64,000 nucleotides of DNA, taken from assembly GCA_030651895.1 (NCBI GenBank), contig JAUSBR010000004.1:186001-250000 (forward strand). Reading direction: 5' to 3'. Below the pieces are notes generated by a model. That model was not told the DNA's origin, did not search any database, and saw nothing but the letters and a program-made list of their open reading frames with translations. Shown here piece after piece: positions 1 to 9,827 of the stretch. This DNA comes from Sideroxyarcus sp. Its GTDB lineage: Bacteria; Pseudomonadota; Gammaproteobacteria; Burkholderiales; Gallionellaceae. Position 1 is the stretch's first letter, and each line of letters begins with the position of its first letter. Made by a program: the position numbers and the translations under genes.

Positions 1-419
1 CGCAGGGTGGCCGCATGGTTCTGTTCCAGCTCGGCGGCGAACTTGGCCAGCACTTCGCCCGCCATGCCGAACAGCCAGTCTTCGCGCTCGGCGAAACAGG
101 GGGTGCTGGTGACCAGCACCAGCCGCTGCACTTTCGCCGGTTCGCGTTGTGCCCAGTGCAGCGCCACCTGCCCGCCCAGCGACCAGCCCAGTACATCGAG
201 CGGTCCGCTGAATTGCTGAGACAATGCTTCCACCAGGGCATCCAGATTCGTCTGCGGCAGCGGCGCACTGGCGCCGAAGCCGGGCAGATCTACGCTCAGC
301 ACGCGAAAGTCCGATGCCAACTTCTGCGCGACATCCGTCCACACGCCGCCGTGCATGCCCCAGCCGTGGATCAGCAGCAGCGGTTCGCCGCTGCCGATAC
401 TTTCAAGATGCAAGCTCAT
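1..419 (-). CDS. bioH: Pimeloyl-ACP methyl ester esterase BioH (alpha/beta hydrolase), C-terminus cut by window edge
   Basis: Minus-strand translation from ATG at 419 reads MSLHLESIGSGEPLLLIHGWGMHGGVW..., with a GWSLGG nucleophile elbow; overlaps the bioF 3' end. Confidence 0.85.
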   Translation of the reverse strand, partial: MSLHLESIGSGEPLLLIHGWGMHGGVWTDVAQKLASDFRVLSVDLPGFGASAPLPQTNLDALVEALSQQFSGPLDVLGWSLGGQVALHWAQREPAKVQRLVLVTSTPCFAEREDWLFGMAGEVLAKFAAELEQNHAATL

Positions 420-1557
420 GCAATGCTCCGATGAGTTGTTCCACATCTGCTTCGCTATGCGCCGCAGACAACGTGATTCGCAACCTTGCCGTGCCCTGCG
501 GCACGGTGGGCGGGCGGATCGCCGCGACCCAGATGCCGCGTTCGCGCAGGGCTTCGCTCAAACGCAAAGCCTGCGCGTTATCCCCGATCAGCAGCGGCTG
601 TATCGCGGTGTCCGACGGCATCAGTTGCCAGGGCAGGTCGGCCAGACCGTTACGCAGTTGTTCTACCAGTTGCTTCAGATGGGCGCGCAGCGCATCGCCT
701 TGCACGATCAATTGCAGACTCTGCGACAGAGCGACAGACAGCGCGGGCGGAGTCGCCGTGGTGTAGACATAGCTGTGCGCGTGATTGACCAGCGTGTCGA
801 TGACGGCCTTTTCCGCCGCGACGATGGCACCGGAGACGCCGGCAGCCTTGCCCAGCGTCGCCATATAGATGATGCGCGGCGATGCGATGCCGAAATGCGC
901 CAGCGAACCGCGCCCCTGGCCGCCGAGCACACCGAAGCCGTGCGCGTCGTCCACATACAGCCAGGCACCATGCTGCTCACACAGCGCCAGCATCTCGCTT
1001 AGCGGCGCGATATCACCGTCCATGCTGAACACCGCATCGGTGATGACCAGCTTTCTGCCGCTTGGGGTCTGTGCCAACAATTGTTCGAGCTGAGCCATGT
1101 CGCCATGGCGGTAGCGTTTGGTATCGGCACGCGACAGCAGCATGGCGTCGTTGAGCGAGGCATGGTTGAACTTGTCGGCAAACACCGTGTCGCCCTTGCC
1201 GACGAGCGCCTGCACCACGCCTAGGTTGGCCATGTAGCCGGTGGAGAACAGCAGCCCGGCGGGTTTGCCAACAAAAGCGGCAAGCTGCTGTTCGAGCAGA
1301 TGATGCGCCGCGAAATGCCCGCTCACCAGATGCGCCGCACCCGCGCCGACGCCCCACTGCTGCGCCCCCTGTTGCAGCGCAGTAACGAGTTGCGGGTGAC
1401 TGGCGAGGCCGAGGTAGTCGTTGCTGCAAAAGGCGAGATAGGGCTTGCCGTCGACCACGATGTGCGGCGACTGCGGCGTATCCAGCGTGCGCCGTTTGCG
1501 CAGCAGGCTTTGCGCGGCACGCTCGTCCAGCTCGTTCTGCAGAACGGAAAACGGCAT
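403..1557 (-). CDS. bioF: 8-amino-7-oxononanoate synthase
   Basis: 384 aa ORF; PLP-dependent AONS features (VSGHFAAHHLLEQQLA, YVDDAHGFGVLGGQGRG, MATLGKAAGVSGA); between bioB and bioH. Confidence 0.96.
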   Translation of the reverse strand: MPFSVLQNELDERAAQSLLRKRRTLDTPQSPHIVVDGKPYLAFCSNDYLGLASHPQLVTALQQGAQQWGVGAGAAHLVSGHFAAHHLLEQQLAAFVGKPAGLLFSTGYMANLGVVQALVGKGDTVFADKFNHASLNDAMLLSRADTKRYRHGDMAQLEQLLAQTPSGRKLVITDAVFSMDGDIAPLSEMLALCEQHGAWLYVDDAHGFGVLGGQGRGSLAHFGIASPRIIYMATLGKAAGVSGAIVAAEKAVIDTLVNHAHSYVYTTATPPALSVALSQSLQLIVQGDALRAHLKQLVEQLRNGLADLPWQLMPSDTAIQPLLIGDNAQALRLSEALRERGIWVAAIRPPTVPQGTARLRITLSAAHSEADVEQLIGALHELAS

Positions 1558-2546
1558 CAGTGCTTTTCGGTCAACGGGTACAAGCCCAGCTTGTTCATCA
1601 ACGCGCGGTCACGCTCCACTTCCGGGTTGCCGGTGGTCAGCAACTGTTCGCCGTAGAAGATGGAGTTGGCGCCGCCCAGAAAGCACAGTGCCTGCACCGC
1701 ATCGCTCATCTCGCCGCGACCGGCGGAGAGGCGCACGAAGGCTTTCGGCATGGTGATGCGCGCCACGGCGATCATGCGCACAAAATCGAGCGGGTCGATG
1801 TCCTCGGTCTCGGCCAGCGGCGTGCCTTCGACCTTGACCAGGTTGTTGATCGGCACGCTCTCGGGATACGGGTCCATGTTGGCCAGTTGCGCAATGAGCC
1901 CGGCGCGCTGGGTCAGATTCTCGCCCAGCCCGATGATGCCGCCGCTGCAGACGTTCATTCCCGCCTTGCGCACCCGCTCCAGCGTGTCGATGCGATCCTG
2001 GTAGTCGCGCGTGGAGATGATGTTGCCGTAGAACTCGGGCGCGGTATCGAGGTTGTGGTTGTAGTAATCAAGACCGGCCACACGCAACTGTTCGGTCTGT
2101 TCATCGTTGAGCATGCCCAGCGTGGCGCAGGTCTCCATACCCAATGCGCGCACTTCCCTGACCATCTCCACCACGGCCTTCATGTCGTTCTCGGACGGTT
2201 CGCGCCAGGCTGCGCCCATGCAGAAGCGACCGGCGCCGGCGCTCTTCGCCGCCTTGGCCGCTTTGAGTACCTCATCGATGTCCAGCATCTTCATGTTCTC
2301 CACCCCGGCGGAGTGATAAGAAGACTGCGTGCAATAGCCGCAATCCTCGGTACAGCCGCCGGTCTTGATCGACAGCAGGGTGGAGAGCTGCACGGCGTTG
2401 GGGTCGAAGTTCTCGCGGTGGATCTGTTGTGCGCGGAACATCAGGTCGGAGAATGGCAGCTTGAACAGGGCCTCGATCTCGGCGATGCTCCATTTCTTCT
2501 GTGCGGTCTGTGCGGGACGGGCGATTTCTGCGTGTGTAGTTTGCAT
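1557..2546 (-). CDS. bioB: Biotin synthase (radical SAM)
   Basis: 329 aa; [19 protein letters not shown] radical SAM cluster motif, typical BioB. Confidence 0.98.
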   Translation of the reverse strand: MQTTHAEIARPAQTAQKKWSIAEIEALFKLPFSDLMFRAQQIHRENFDPNAVQLSTLLSIKTGGCTEDCGYCTQSSYHSAGVENMKMLDIDEVLKAAKAAKSAGAGRFCMGAAWREPSENDMKAVVEMVREVRALGMETCATLGMLNDEQTEQLRVAGLDYYNHNLDTAPEFYGNIISTRDYQDRIDTLERVRKAGMNVCSGGIIGLGENLTQRAGLIAQLANMDPYPESVPINNLVKVEGTPLAETEDIDPLDFVRMIAVARITMPKAFVRLSAGRGEMSDAVQALCFLGGANSIFYGEQLLTTGNPEVERDRALMNKLGLYPLTEKH

Positions 2547-2569
2547 ATGGGTATGGATAAGTAAGTAGA

Positions 2570-3325
2570 ATGACTCATCTGCGACCCAATAGCCGGATCG
2601 GAAACTTGTCTATTTTATCCCATCGCCTATTTGACATCAGCCTGAAAATCGCGCGCCTGCTGCCTGCCCAGCCTTGCGTGCTATGCGGCGCAGAAAGCCA
2701 TGCGGGACTGTGCTGCGCCGCCTGCAGCGCCGATCTGCCGCGCCTGACCGCGCAGCATTGCCCAGTCTGCGCTTTGCCAACCCCGGACGGCGGCGTGTGC
2801 GGGGAATGCCTGAAGCAGCAGCCGTCCTTCGACCACACCGTGGCCGCTTTCACCTACAGCTTCCCGCTCGACAAACTGATCCAGGCATTGAAGTTTCGCG
2901 AACACCTGATCCTGGTCGATTATTTCGCCGATGCTCTGGCTCAACGCATCACCATCCGGCCGGACTGCATCGTCGCCTTGCCGCTGCATCCCAGCCGCCT
3001 GCGCGAACGCGGTTTCAACCAGTCACTGCTGCTGGCACGACGCATCGCGCGGCAACTGGACATCCCGCTGCTCGCCAATGCCTGCACCAGGGTACGCAAC
3101 ACGCCGCCACAGTCCTCGTTGCCGTGGAAGGAGCGCGACAAGAACATGCGCCAGGCTTTCACCTGCGATGTCGACGCCGATGTGCACGGCAAACATGTCG
3201 CCATCGTCGACGATGTGATGACTACGGGGGCTTCCACAGGGGAGTTGGCGAGGGCGCTGAAGCAGGCTGGCGCCAGGGAAGTCAGCGTCTGGGTGGTGGC
3301 ACGGACGCTGCCGCACAACCACTAG
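2570..3325 (+). CDS. ComF family phosphoribosyltransferase
   Basis: CxxC zinc motifs ([35 protein letters not shown]) and PRPP-binding [14 protein letters not shown]; start codon uncertain. Confidence 0.9.
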   Translation: MTHLRPNSRIGNLSILSHRLFDISLKIARLLPAQPCVLCGAESHAGLCCAACSADLPRLTAQHCPVCALPTPDGGVCGECLKQQPSFDHTVAAFTYSFPLDKLIQALKFREHLILVDYFADALAQRITIRPDCIVALPLHPSRLRERGFNQSLLLARRIARQLDIPLLANACTRVRNTPPQSSLPWKERDKNMRQAFTCDVDADVHGKHVAIVDDVMTTGASTGELARALKQAGAREVSVWVVARTLPHNH

Positions 3326-3327
3326 AC

Positions 3328-4347
3328 TCAAAGTTCTTTGAGTTTCTGCTGCACAAATTCCTGCAGCTGCGGATTCAGTGTCTTGCTGTCGAGAGCGCGC
3401 TGATAGGCGGCACGGGCTTCTTCCTTGCGCTGCGCTGCCTGCAACGACATCCCCATCCCCATCAGCCATACGCCGTTATCGGGTACGAGCGCCAGCGCCT
3501 TCTGGAACAAGATGACGGCTTCCTGATGACGGTCCTGGCGTTGTAGCAAGGCCGCCATGAACGCCTGATAGTCGGCCTGATCGACCGCATCCGGCAGGTT
3601 CCTCTGCAACGTCTCCAGTGCTGCAGGCACGGCATTGCGCTCCACCTGCAAGCGCGCGAGCAGCATGGCGAACGAAGCATCGTGCGGATCGCGCCGCAGC
3701 CCCTTTAGTAACACGCGCTCGGCATCTTCGTTGCGCTTCAACCCGAGCAGCAGATTGACCCAGGCGCGGCGCGACGCCTTGTGGTTGGGATCGCTGAGCA
3801 GCGCGTTCTCGTAGCCGGTCAGCGCGTCGTCGATGCGCCCTTCCTGTACAGCCTGGTTGGCTTTGCCGAATTCGTTTTCGGCGCGCTGCTGCGGACTGAT
3901 GACTTTCATTGGTGCGCCGGAAGTGACAACGCCAGCCGGGTCATTTTGCGATTGTGCGGTATCACCCTGAGTCCGCCCGGCAGTGCGGCGTGCGGGTTTC
4001 TTTGCGACTTCGGCAGCAGGTTGCTCGACCGTCTCAGGCAGTGGTTCGGCGACTGCCACCGCCGAAGCCTCAAGCGGCGCCGATAAGATTGCAACATCGG
4101 AGATACCTGGCACCAGTTCGAACGGTGCCGGACTCGCCGTAACGACAGGTTCGACGACAACAGCCTCTTCGCGCGTCAGATACCACTTGGCAGTCACCGC
4201 CGCAGCCAACAAAAACAGGACGATCAGCACATAAGGCAGCCAGTTGATGCGCATGGGTCGCGGCACGGCGCGTATGGCCGCATCGGCCTGCGTCACATTG
4301 ACGCCGCGTTTTTCCAGATCGTTCAATACCTGATTGACGAGGCTCAT
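3328..4347 (-). CDS. mshN: MSHA biogenesis protein MshN-like (TPR repeats)
   Basis: Start set at MSLVNQVLNDLEKRGVN; one N-terminal TM, C-terminal TPRs; last gene of msh run. ORF track start (4407) extends into mshM. Confidence 0.85.
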   Translation of the reverse strand: MSLVNQVLNDLEKRGVNVTQADAAIRAVPRPMRINWLPYVLIVLFLLAAAVTAKWYLTREEAVVVEPVVTASPAPFELVPGISDVAILSAPLEASAVAVAEPLPETVEQPAAEVAKKPARRTAGRTQGDTAQSQNDPAGVVTSGAPMKVISPQQRAENEFGKANQAVQEGRIDDALTGYENALLSDPNHKASRRAWVNLLLGLKRNEDAERVLLKGLRRDPHDASFAMLLARLQVERNAVPAALETLQRNLPDAVDQADYQAFMAALLQRQDRHQEAVILFQKALALVPDNGVWLMGMGMSLQAAQRKEEARAAYQRALDSKTLNPQLQEFVQQKLKEL

Positions 4348-5300
4348 CGCAACAGGATGCCCCAAACACCGAGAGTCAGCAGGGCCGCGGTCGCGCCGCC
4401 CAACCACACCCAGACCATCCAGTCCTTGCGCGCTTCCGGCGTGTCCGCAGCCGCTTTCCTGACGTGGCGCGACTGCACCTGCTGGCGGCCTTCGGCGAAG
4501 GCCAGCATCAGAGCCTTGTGCGCGATGATGTTGGTCAGCCTGGGTGTCCCACGAGTGACTCGGTGCATCATGCTGACGGCCCCATGATTGAACAGCGTCT
4601 CGCCCTTGAAACCAGCCACCGCCAGTCGATGGCGCAGATAGCGATCCATCTCGTCGCGGTGCAGACCTTCGAGTTGATACTGGAAACTGATGCGCTGGCG
4701 CAACTGACGCACCGAGTTGTGTTTCAAGCGCTCATCCAACTCAGGTTGCCCGAACAGGATCACCTGCATCAGCTTGCGTTTCTCGGTCTCAAGATTGGTC
4801 AGCAGGCGCAATACTTCCAGACTCTCCAGCGGCATCGCCTGCGCCTCGTCCAGACAGACCACCACGCGTTTGCCGTCGCGGGCAAAGTTGAGCAGAGTAC
4901 GCGTCAGTTCGCGCAGCAACTGGTGCTGATCGTAGGAGGTGTCCATCTCGATACGGAATTCATCCGCCAGCGCCAGCAGCAGGCTGCGCGGTTCAAGATA
5001 GGGATTGGGAATATAGGCAGTGATGTACTTCGCCGCATGGCGCCCGCTGGTGCCGCCATCCTGGGTGCCGATATCGGTGGTGGTCTCGCGATCACTGCTG
5101 AGTGTGGCGAGGAACTTGCGACACAACAGGGTCTTGCCGTTACCCACCTCGCCCACGATCTTGATGAAACCCTCGCCGCTACGCGCGGCGACCAGCAAGG
5201 TGTTCAGCCCTTCCTGATAATTGGTACAGGCGAAGAAAAAACTGGTATCCGGCGTCAGCGAAAACGGGAATTCGCGCAGTCCGAAGTGAGCCAGGTACAT
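4344..5300 (-). CDS. mshM: MSHA biogenesis ATPase MshM (ExeA-like AAA)
   Basis: MYLAHFGLREFPFSLTPDTSFFF, Walker A GEVGNGKTLL, Walker B VVVCLDEAQ. Confidence 0.92.
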   Translation of the reverse strand: MYLAHFGLREFPFSLTPDTSFFFACTNYQEGLNTLLVAARSGEGFIKIVGEVGNGKTLLCRKFLATLSSDRETTTDIGTQDGGTSGRHAAKYITAYIPNPYLEPRSLLLALADEFRIEMDTSYDQHQLLRELTRTLLNFARDGKRVVVCLDEAQAMPLESLEVLRLLTNLETEKRKLMQVILFGQPELDERLKHNSVRQLRQRISFQYQLEGLHRDEMDRYLRHRLAVAGFKGETLFNHGAVSMMHRVTRGTPRLTNIIAHKALMLAFAEGRQQVQSRHVRKAAADTPEARKDWMVWVWLGGATAALLTLGVWGILLR

Positions 5301-5304
5301 GATG

Positions 5305-6963
5305 TTATCTGGACATTTTGTTCATGCGATCGCGACTCTGTCCGATGGCGTCCGACCAATCCTTGTCGCTATCCACCACGGTCGGCTTGAGCAGAATGAC
5401 CAGCTCTCGCTTCTCTGTAGTTCTATTGGTTTGCCCGAACACAGACTTGGGCAACATCGGCAAACCGGATTCGTCATACAGCGTTGCTTGTCGCATCAGA
5501 CCTCCAATGGCGACGATCTGTCCGTCTTTGGCACGCACCACGCTATCCGTTTCCGATATCGAGCTCGACGCCAGCGGCAGATTGTAGGTTCCCATCGTGA
5601 CCCCCAGGTTCAGAGTCTTGTTAACAGTGGAAACGGTGCTCACTGACGGGTGTACATGCAGAATGATCTCGTTGTTCTCGTCGATGCGCGGCGTCACATC
5701 AAGCGAGATTCCCGAGAAGAACGGCTGCACCTTTACCGTGGGCGCCGTACCGGACATCGTCGTTGTCGAGGCGGTTCCGCCGGTCACCTCCGTCACATAG
5801 AACTCATCCGTGCCGACTTTCAGCACCGCCTTTTGGTTGTTCAGCGTTGCGATGCGCGGACTGGACAGCACGTGAACATCGCCTTGAGCTTCAAGGAAAT
5901 TCAACAGTGCCGCAAAGTTGCTGGTCTGGAAGGCCAGTCCGAACATGGTGCCGGCAATACCCCCAGTCGGCAAACCTGTGGCCGCCAGTGACGAGAGATT
6001 CGATCCCGGCGTTGAAGTCAAAATGCCGTTTGTCAGGGCACCGCTATTCGCCAGCGTCGTGCCGGAAGAGATCGCCCCTCCGGACATGGCACTGTTCGGG
6101 CCGCTCTTGAACGCCGACCAATTGACACCGGATTGGAAGGTATCGCTCAACTTGACTTCGATGATCTTCGCCTCGAGGATGACTTGGCGCTCGATGGAAA
6201 TCTGCGATGCCCTGAGGTAGGCCGCCACATTCTTTAATTCATCAGGCATGGCGCGCACCACGATCACACCGGACATCGGGCTGACCACGACGCTGCGCCC
6301 CTTCTCGACACCAACGATGACGGCCAGAGTCTTGGTCAACTCATCCCAAAAATCGGTGCTGCTCGTCATGGTGACCTTGCTGCTATCCCGATTCTCGCTG
6401 CTTGAAGTCGAAGTGCCTGCCGAACCGATCGCGACATCAGCTACCGAACCTGACGCCACTCGCAAGGAGGACTTGCCATCGCGCTGCCCGGTCAGGTAGC
6501 TGACCTGGAAGATACGCGTCTGCAACGTCAACGGCTGAATAAAGATACGCGTTCCATCCACCTTGTAGTCGTAGCCATAAAGCTCGCGTATGGATTCCAG
6601 CGCATCGAAAACTGTCACATCCTTCAGGTTGAGCGATATCGAACCAGCCACATCGGGGTGCACCAGCAAGCTATAGCGCGTGCCCGACACGATGGCCATG
6701 AACACCTGGGTGGCTGAAGTGTTGTTAACCGCCAGATCGAACTTGGCTTCGACCGGCTTGCTGCTCTGAACACTTGCCAGCGAGAGTGGCGGCAACAGCG
6801 CCTGATTTACCGCCGCATCCGTTTTGCCGGATTCGGTGGATTCCTGAACGGAAGCATCCATTTCCTGCTTGATTCTGGAAGCAGTGACATTTCCGCCGCC
6901 GCTGGAAGCGCATGCCGTCAGCAATAACGTCAATACGACAACATTGAGTTGTTTCATTTGCAT
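5305..6963 (-). CDS. mshL: Pilus (MSHA type) secretin MshL
   Basis: Lipoprotein signal (LLLTACASSG), secretin domain with VTPRIDENNEIILHVHPSVS and DGQIVAIGGLM. Confidence 0.93.
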   Translation of the reverse strand: MQMKQLNVVVLTLLLTACASSGGGNVTASRIKQEMDASVQESTESGKTDAAVNQALLPPLSLASVQSSKPVEAKFDLAVNNTSATQVFMAIVSGTRYSLLVHPDVAGSISLNLKDVTVFDALESIRELYGYDYKVDGTRIFIQPLTLQTRIFQVSYLTGQRDGKSSLRVASGSVADVAIGSAGTSTSSSENRDSSKVTMTSSTDFWDELTKTLAVIVGVEKGRSVVVSPMSGVIVVRAMPDELKNVAAYLRASQISIERQVILEAKIIEVKLSDTFQSGVNWSAFKSGPNSAMSGGAISSGTTLANSGALTNGILTSTPGSNLSSLAATGLPTGGIAGTMFGLAFQTSNFAALLNFLEAQGDVHVLSSPRIATLNNQKAVLKVGTDEFYVTEVTGGTASTTTMSGTAPTVKVQPFFSGISLDVTPRIDENNEIILHVHPSVSTVSTVNKTLNLGVTMGTYNLPLASSSISETDSVVRAKDGQIVAIGGLMRQATLYDESGLPMLPKSVFGQTNRTTEKRELVILLKPTVVDSDKDWSDAIGQSRDRMNKMSR

Positions 6964-7433
6964 GACTTCTCCTTCTTATTGGCCGCACCTGTGGAAGTTG
7001 CATGTCCAATCTTTTTTAGTGTTTTCTTGGGCGCTGGAGCAGCCTCTGTGGATTGCTTTGCTGCCGGGGTGACGCAATGTTTATTGCGGCGCCCCTCAAT
7101 GACGACACCGGGATACAGAGACACTTCATGCCTGCCATCCGCCCCCTGCAACACGACACTGTCTTCACACACAGCCATCAGTCGTTCGCCGCCAACTTTG
7201 CCCCCCAGCGGTACTTGCTGTCCGTTGATGACCGCCGAACGGCGGTCGGGCGAAATGAGAATCGTCCTCAAACCATCGTCTGCGGGTGCCTGCTGGGCAC
7301 TGCCTGCAGCACCACTGGACGGAAGGAACTCAGTTGCGGGACGAGTCGGATCGGGCAACACCTCGGCCTGCAAGGTTGTGCACACACATGTCAGAGCAGC
7401 CGCGGCTGCGAACTTGTTCAGACTTGTAGCCAT
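6954..7433 (-). CDS. mshK: MSHA biogenesis protein MshK-like
   Basis: Small periplasmic protein with DPTRPATEFLPS and AVINGQQVPLGGKVGG, in mshJ-mshL position. Confidence 0.75.
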   Translation of the reverse strand: MATSLNKFAAAAALTCVCTTLQAEVLPDPTRPATEFLPSSGAAGSAQQAPADDGLRTILISPDRRSAVINGQQVPLGGKVGGERLMAVCEDSVVLQGADGRHEVSLYPGVVIEGRRNKHCVTPAAKQSTEAAPAPKKTLKKIGHATSTGAANKKEKSCK

Positions 7434-8092
7434 CGCTTGTCCAGACTCAGGGTATAGAGGGTCAACTTCAATTCCGCAGTGGGATGCTCGACCACGTTCA
7501 GTTTCGCCACGCCCCAGAACATCTGCGTCGGCAGATGCTCGAGCGCTGTCAAATACTGCATCAGATCCGCATAGCTGCCGCGCACGGTGATCTCCACGCC
7601 GTGTTTGTATATCTGAGTCTCGCCTTGAATCACCTGTACCGCCGCATCGCCGGAGGGCTCGATGAGCAGACTGACCGGCAGGGTGTTGAGCGCAACCATT
7701 TGCAGGCTTTGATTCTTCCTCAATACCTGTTCCAGCAGTTCCGCCATCTTCTCCGGCGGCACCAGCTTGTCGCGGCGGTCCTTCAAGTAGGCGTTGCCAT
7801 CGGTGATCTGCTGGCGCAATACGCGGATACGCTCCCGCTGCGGCGAAGTGGCGTCTGCCTGTTTTGCCTGCAGCAGATTAGCCAGTTGCGACTGTATCTC
7901 CTTCATCTTTTCCTGCTGCTGCACGACCTGCGCAGAAAGACTCTTCTGCCTGACCAGCAAAGGGCTCAGGAATACTGCATCGATCAGTGCCACAACCAGG
8001 AATGCAGCGGCGAGAAAGATAAGTGCGCGCTCGCGCAGTGACATGCTGTCCACCTTGGCGGCCAATTTCCCCATCTGCTCCTTCAGATTCAT
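7418..8092 (-). CDS. mshJ: MSHA biogenesis protein MshJ (PilO-like)
   Basis: N-terminal TM then coiled coil, PilO-like C-term (VRGSYADLMQYLTALEHLP), syntenic position. Confidence 0.82.
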   Translation of the reverse strand: MNLKEQMGKLAAKVDSMSLRERALIFLAAAFLVVALIDAVFLSPLLVRQKSLSAQVVQQQEKMKEIQSQLANLLQAKQADATSPQRERIRVLRQQITDGNAYLKDRRDKLVPPEKMAELLEQVLRKNQSLQMVALNTLPVSLLIEPSGDAAVQVIQGETQIYKHGVEITVRGSYADLMQYLTALEHLPTQMFWGVAKLNVVEHPTAELKLTLYTLSLDKRWLQV

Positions 8093-8715
8093 TTCTTCAC
8101 CTCCGCTGCCGCGGTCGAATACAGATTGAACTCGACATAACGTGCCGCAGGCTGATTCGCATCTTTTTTCGGCTGCTGCATCTGCAAAGTCGAGAACGAC
8201 TTGCCGCGCATGACCTTCTCTTTACCGAGGCGCTGGATGTAGGCGGGAACGAGTTGCGGATCCACCACGGCACCGCTCAGGCTCATTTGGGCACCGTCAC
8301 CGGTGATATCGAATGCCGTGAGCCACAACCCCTTGATCGACTGCCGCGCAAATGCGCGCATGTATTCGGAATACCCTTCAGTATTGCCGATTGCCCCGTT
8401 CTTCAACAGGTTCAGCCAAGTCTCCTGTGCAGCCGCTTCGGCTTCCACTTGTTTCAACTCATCAGCCAATGCCTGACTCGATAGTTGCGGCGAGAATTCG
8501 CGGGTGAAATTGGCGAGGCGCGCCTGCTCGCCGACATAACGCTTGTTCATATCCTCGGTCTGCTGAGAGAGCATATCGACCTGATAAAGCGCGTAAGCGT
8601 AGAACACGGCCGAACCCAGCACGATCAAGCCCAGCGCCTGCCCCATCGTGACCACGGAAAAATATTTCTTCTGCTTCAGAAAGACCGGATTGAACAGATT
8701 GATCTGTTGGCTCAT
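8089..8715 (-). CDS. PilN-domain MSHA biogenesis protein (MshI2-like)
   Basis: MSQQINLFNPVFLKQKKYFS... PilN-type N-term and TM, between mshI and mshJ. Confidence 0.8.
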   Translation of the reverse strand: MSQQINLFNPVFLKQKKYFSVVTMGQALGLIVLGSAVFYAYALYQVDMLSQQTEDMNKRYVGEQARLANFTREFSPQLSSQALADELKQVEAEAAAQETWLNLLKNGAIGNTEGYSEYMRAFARQSIKGLWLTAFDITGDGAQMSLSGAVVDPQLVPAYIQRLGKEKVMRGKSFSTLQMQQPKKDANQPAARYVEFNLYSTAAAEVKK

Positions 8716-9668
8716 AGCGACTTCTTCTCCTGGCGCAATGCCGCCCCCAGCGCGGGAAGGGCATGACAGGCGAACTCACTGTCCGACAACTCCGGCACCG
8801 CGATGATATCCATCACCTGGGTCAAATCGAGCATCTCCACAGGCAAACCCATATTGTCAGCCAGCACCTTCTCCAGCCCGAGCGAACCGGGGGCGGAGAC
8901 CAGCATTCGATTCACCGGGATGTGATGGAACTGGCGGTCGAAATAATCCAGCGAACGCTGCACTTCCAGTTCGACGCGGTCCAGATATTGCTGGCGCAGA
9001 CTCTCGTCGGCATCCTGCAATTGACCCAGCGTGATCTCGATGCGCCGTGCAAGGAACAACTCGCTGTCGCAGGTGATGGTGAGCAAGCCGCCCTCGTCGC
9101 CGAAAGCCAGCATCGCCAAGCCGCGCCCTTCCGTCTCGAACAAGGCTGCAATGTTGCGCTGCGCCAGTTCTGGAATATCGATCACGCTCAACTCGATCTT
9201 CGCTTTCTCGAACTGGCCGATGCGTTTGCGTATCGTCTCGTTGGAAGCGGCAACGGCATAGAGCGATTGGGGACGATCACCGCCGTACTTGTTGGTGGGG
9301 ATCTGCAACACATCGATGGTCGCATCGTCGATGTGGTAACTCAGCGCATCCTTGATCTTCCAGCGTATCGCCGTCTTCAATTCATCAACAGGAACGTTGG
9401 GCGCATCAACCATCAACATCTGGTATTCGTTGGCGGACAGCAAGGTGGTGAATCTGGAAGCATCAAGCTGCTCATCCTTGCAAATCCTCTCCAGCGCTGA
9501 GGAGGTCACTTCGGACATGGGATAGAAAGAACACTTGGTCACTTGCGGGCGAACACCCACATACTTGGCCTGTGTGATATGAACGCCGCGCTTGCCGATG
9601 ACGACAGCAATCCAGCCGCTGACGCGGTTATTTCGCTTGAACAATTTCAGTAGCTGAGGCATCTCCAT
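8712..9668 (-). CDS. mshI: MSHA biogenesis protein MshI (PilM-like)
   Basis: 318 aa PilM-like protein (LELSVIDIPELAQRNIAAL); overlaps next gene by ATGA-type junction. Confidence 0.85.
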   Translation of the reverse strand: MEMPQLLKLFKRNNRVSGWIAVVIGKRGVHITQAKYVGVRPQVTKCSFYPMSEVTSSALERICKDEQLDASRFTTLLSANEYQMLMVDAPNVPVDELKTAIRWKIKDALSYHIDDATIDVLQIPTNKYGGDRPQSLYAVAASNETIRKRIGQFEKAKIELSVIDIPELAQRNIAALFETEGRGLAMLAFGDEGGLLTITCDSELFLARRIEITLGQLQDADESLRQQYLDRVELEVQRSLDYFDRQFHHIPVNRMLVSAPGSLGLEKVLADNMGLPVEMLDLTQVMDIIAVPELSDSEFACHALPALGAALRQEKKSL

Positions 9669-9678
9669 AATTGGCGTG

Positions 9679-9707
9679 AAGTTAATTCAGTAACCCATTG
9701 CTGTCAA
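9679..9707 (-). promoter_or_regulatory. Candidate sigma70-type promoter upstream of mshI
   Basis: Minus strand TTGACA (9702-9707), 17 nt spacer, TAACTT (9679-9684), immediately upstream of mshI ATG at 9668. Confidence 0.4.
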
Positions 9708-9827
9708 GGGATTTTTTTATACCGAGATGCCCATCCACAGACATCCTGTGTCCATATCCCGACAAGGCGCTCTAAAACAGGCTCACTCTCGGCCAAGTCC
9801 GATTGATTGTCTGTCTGATATCAGACA

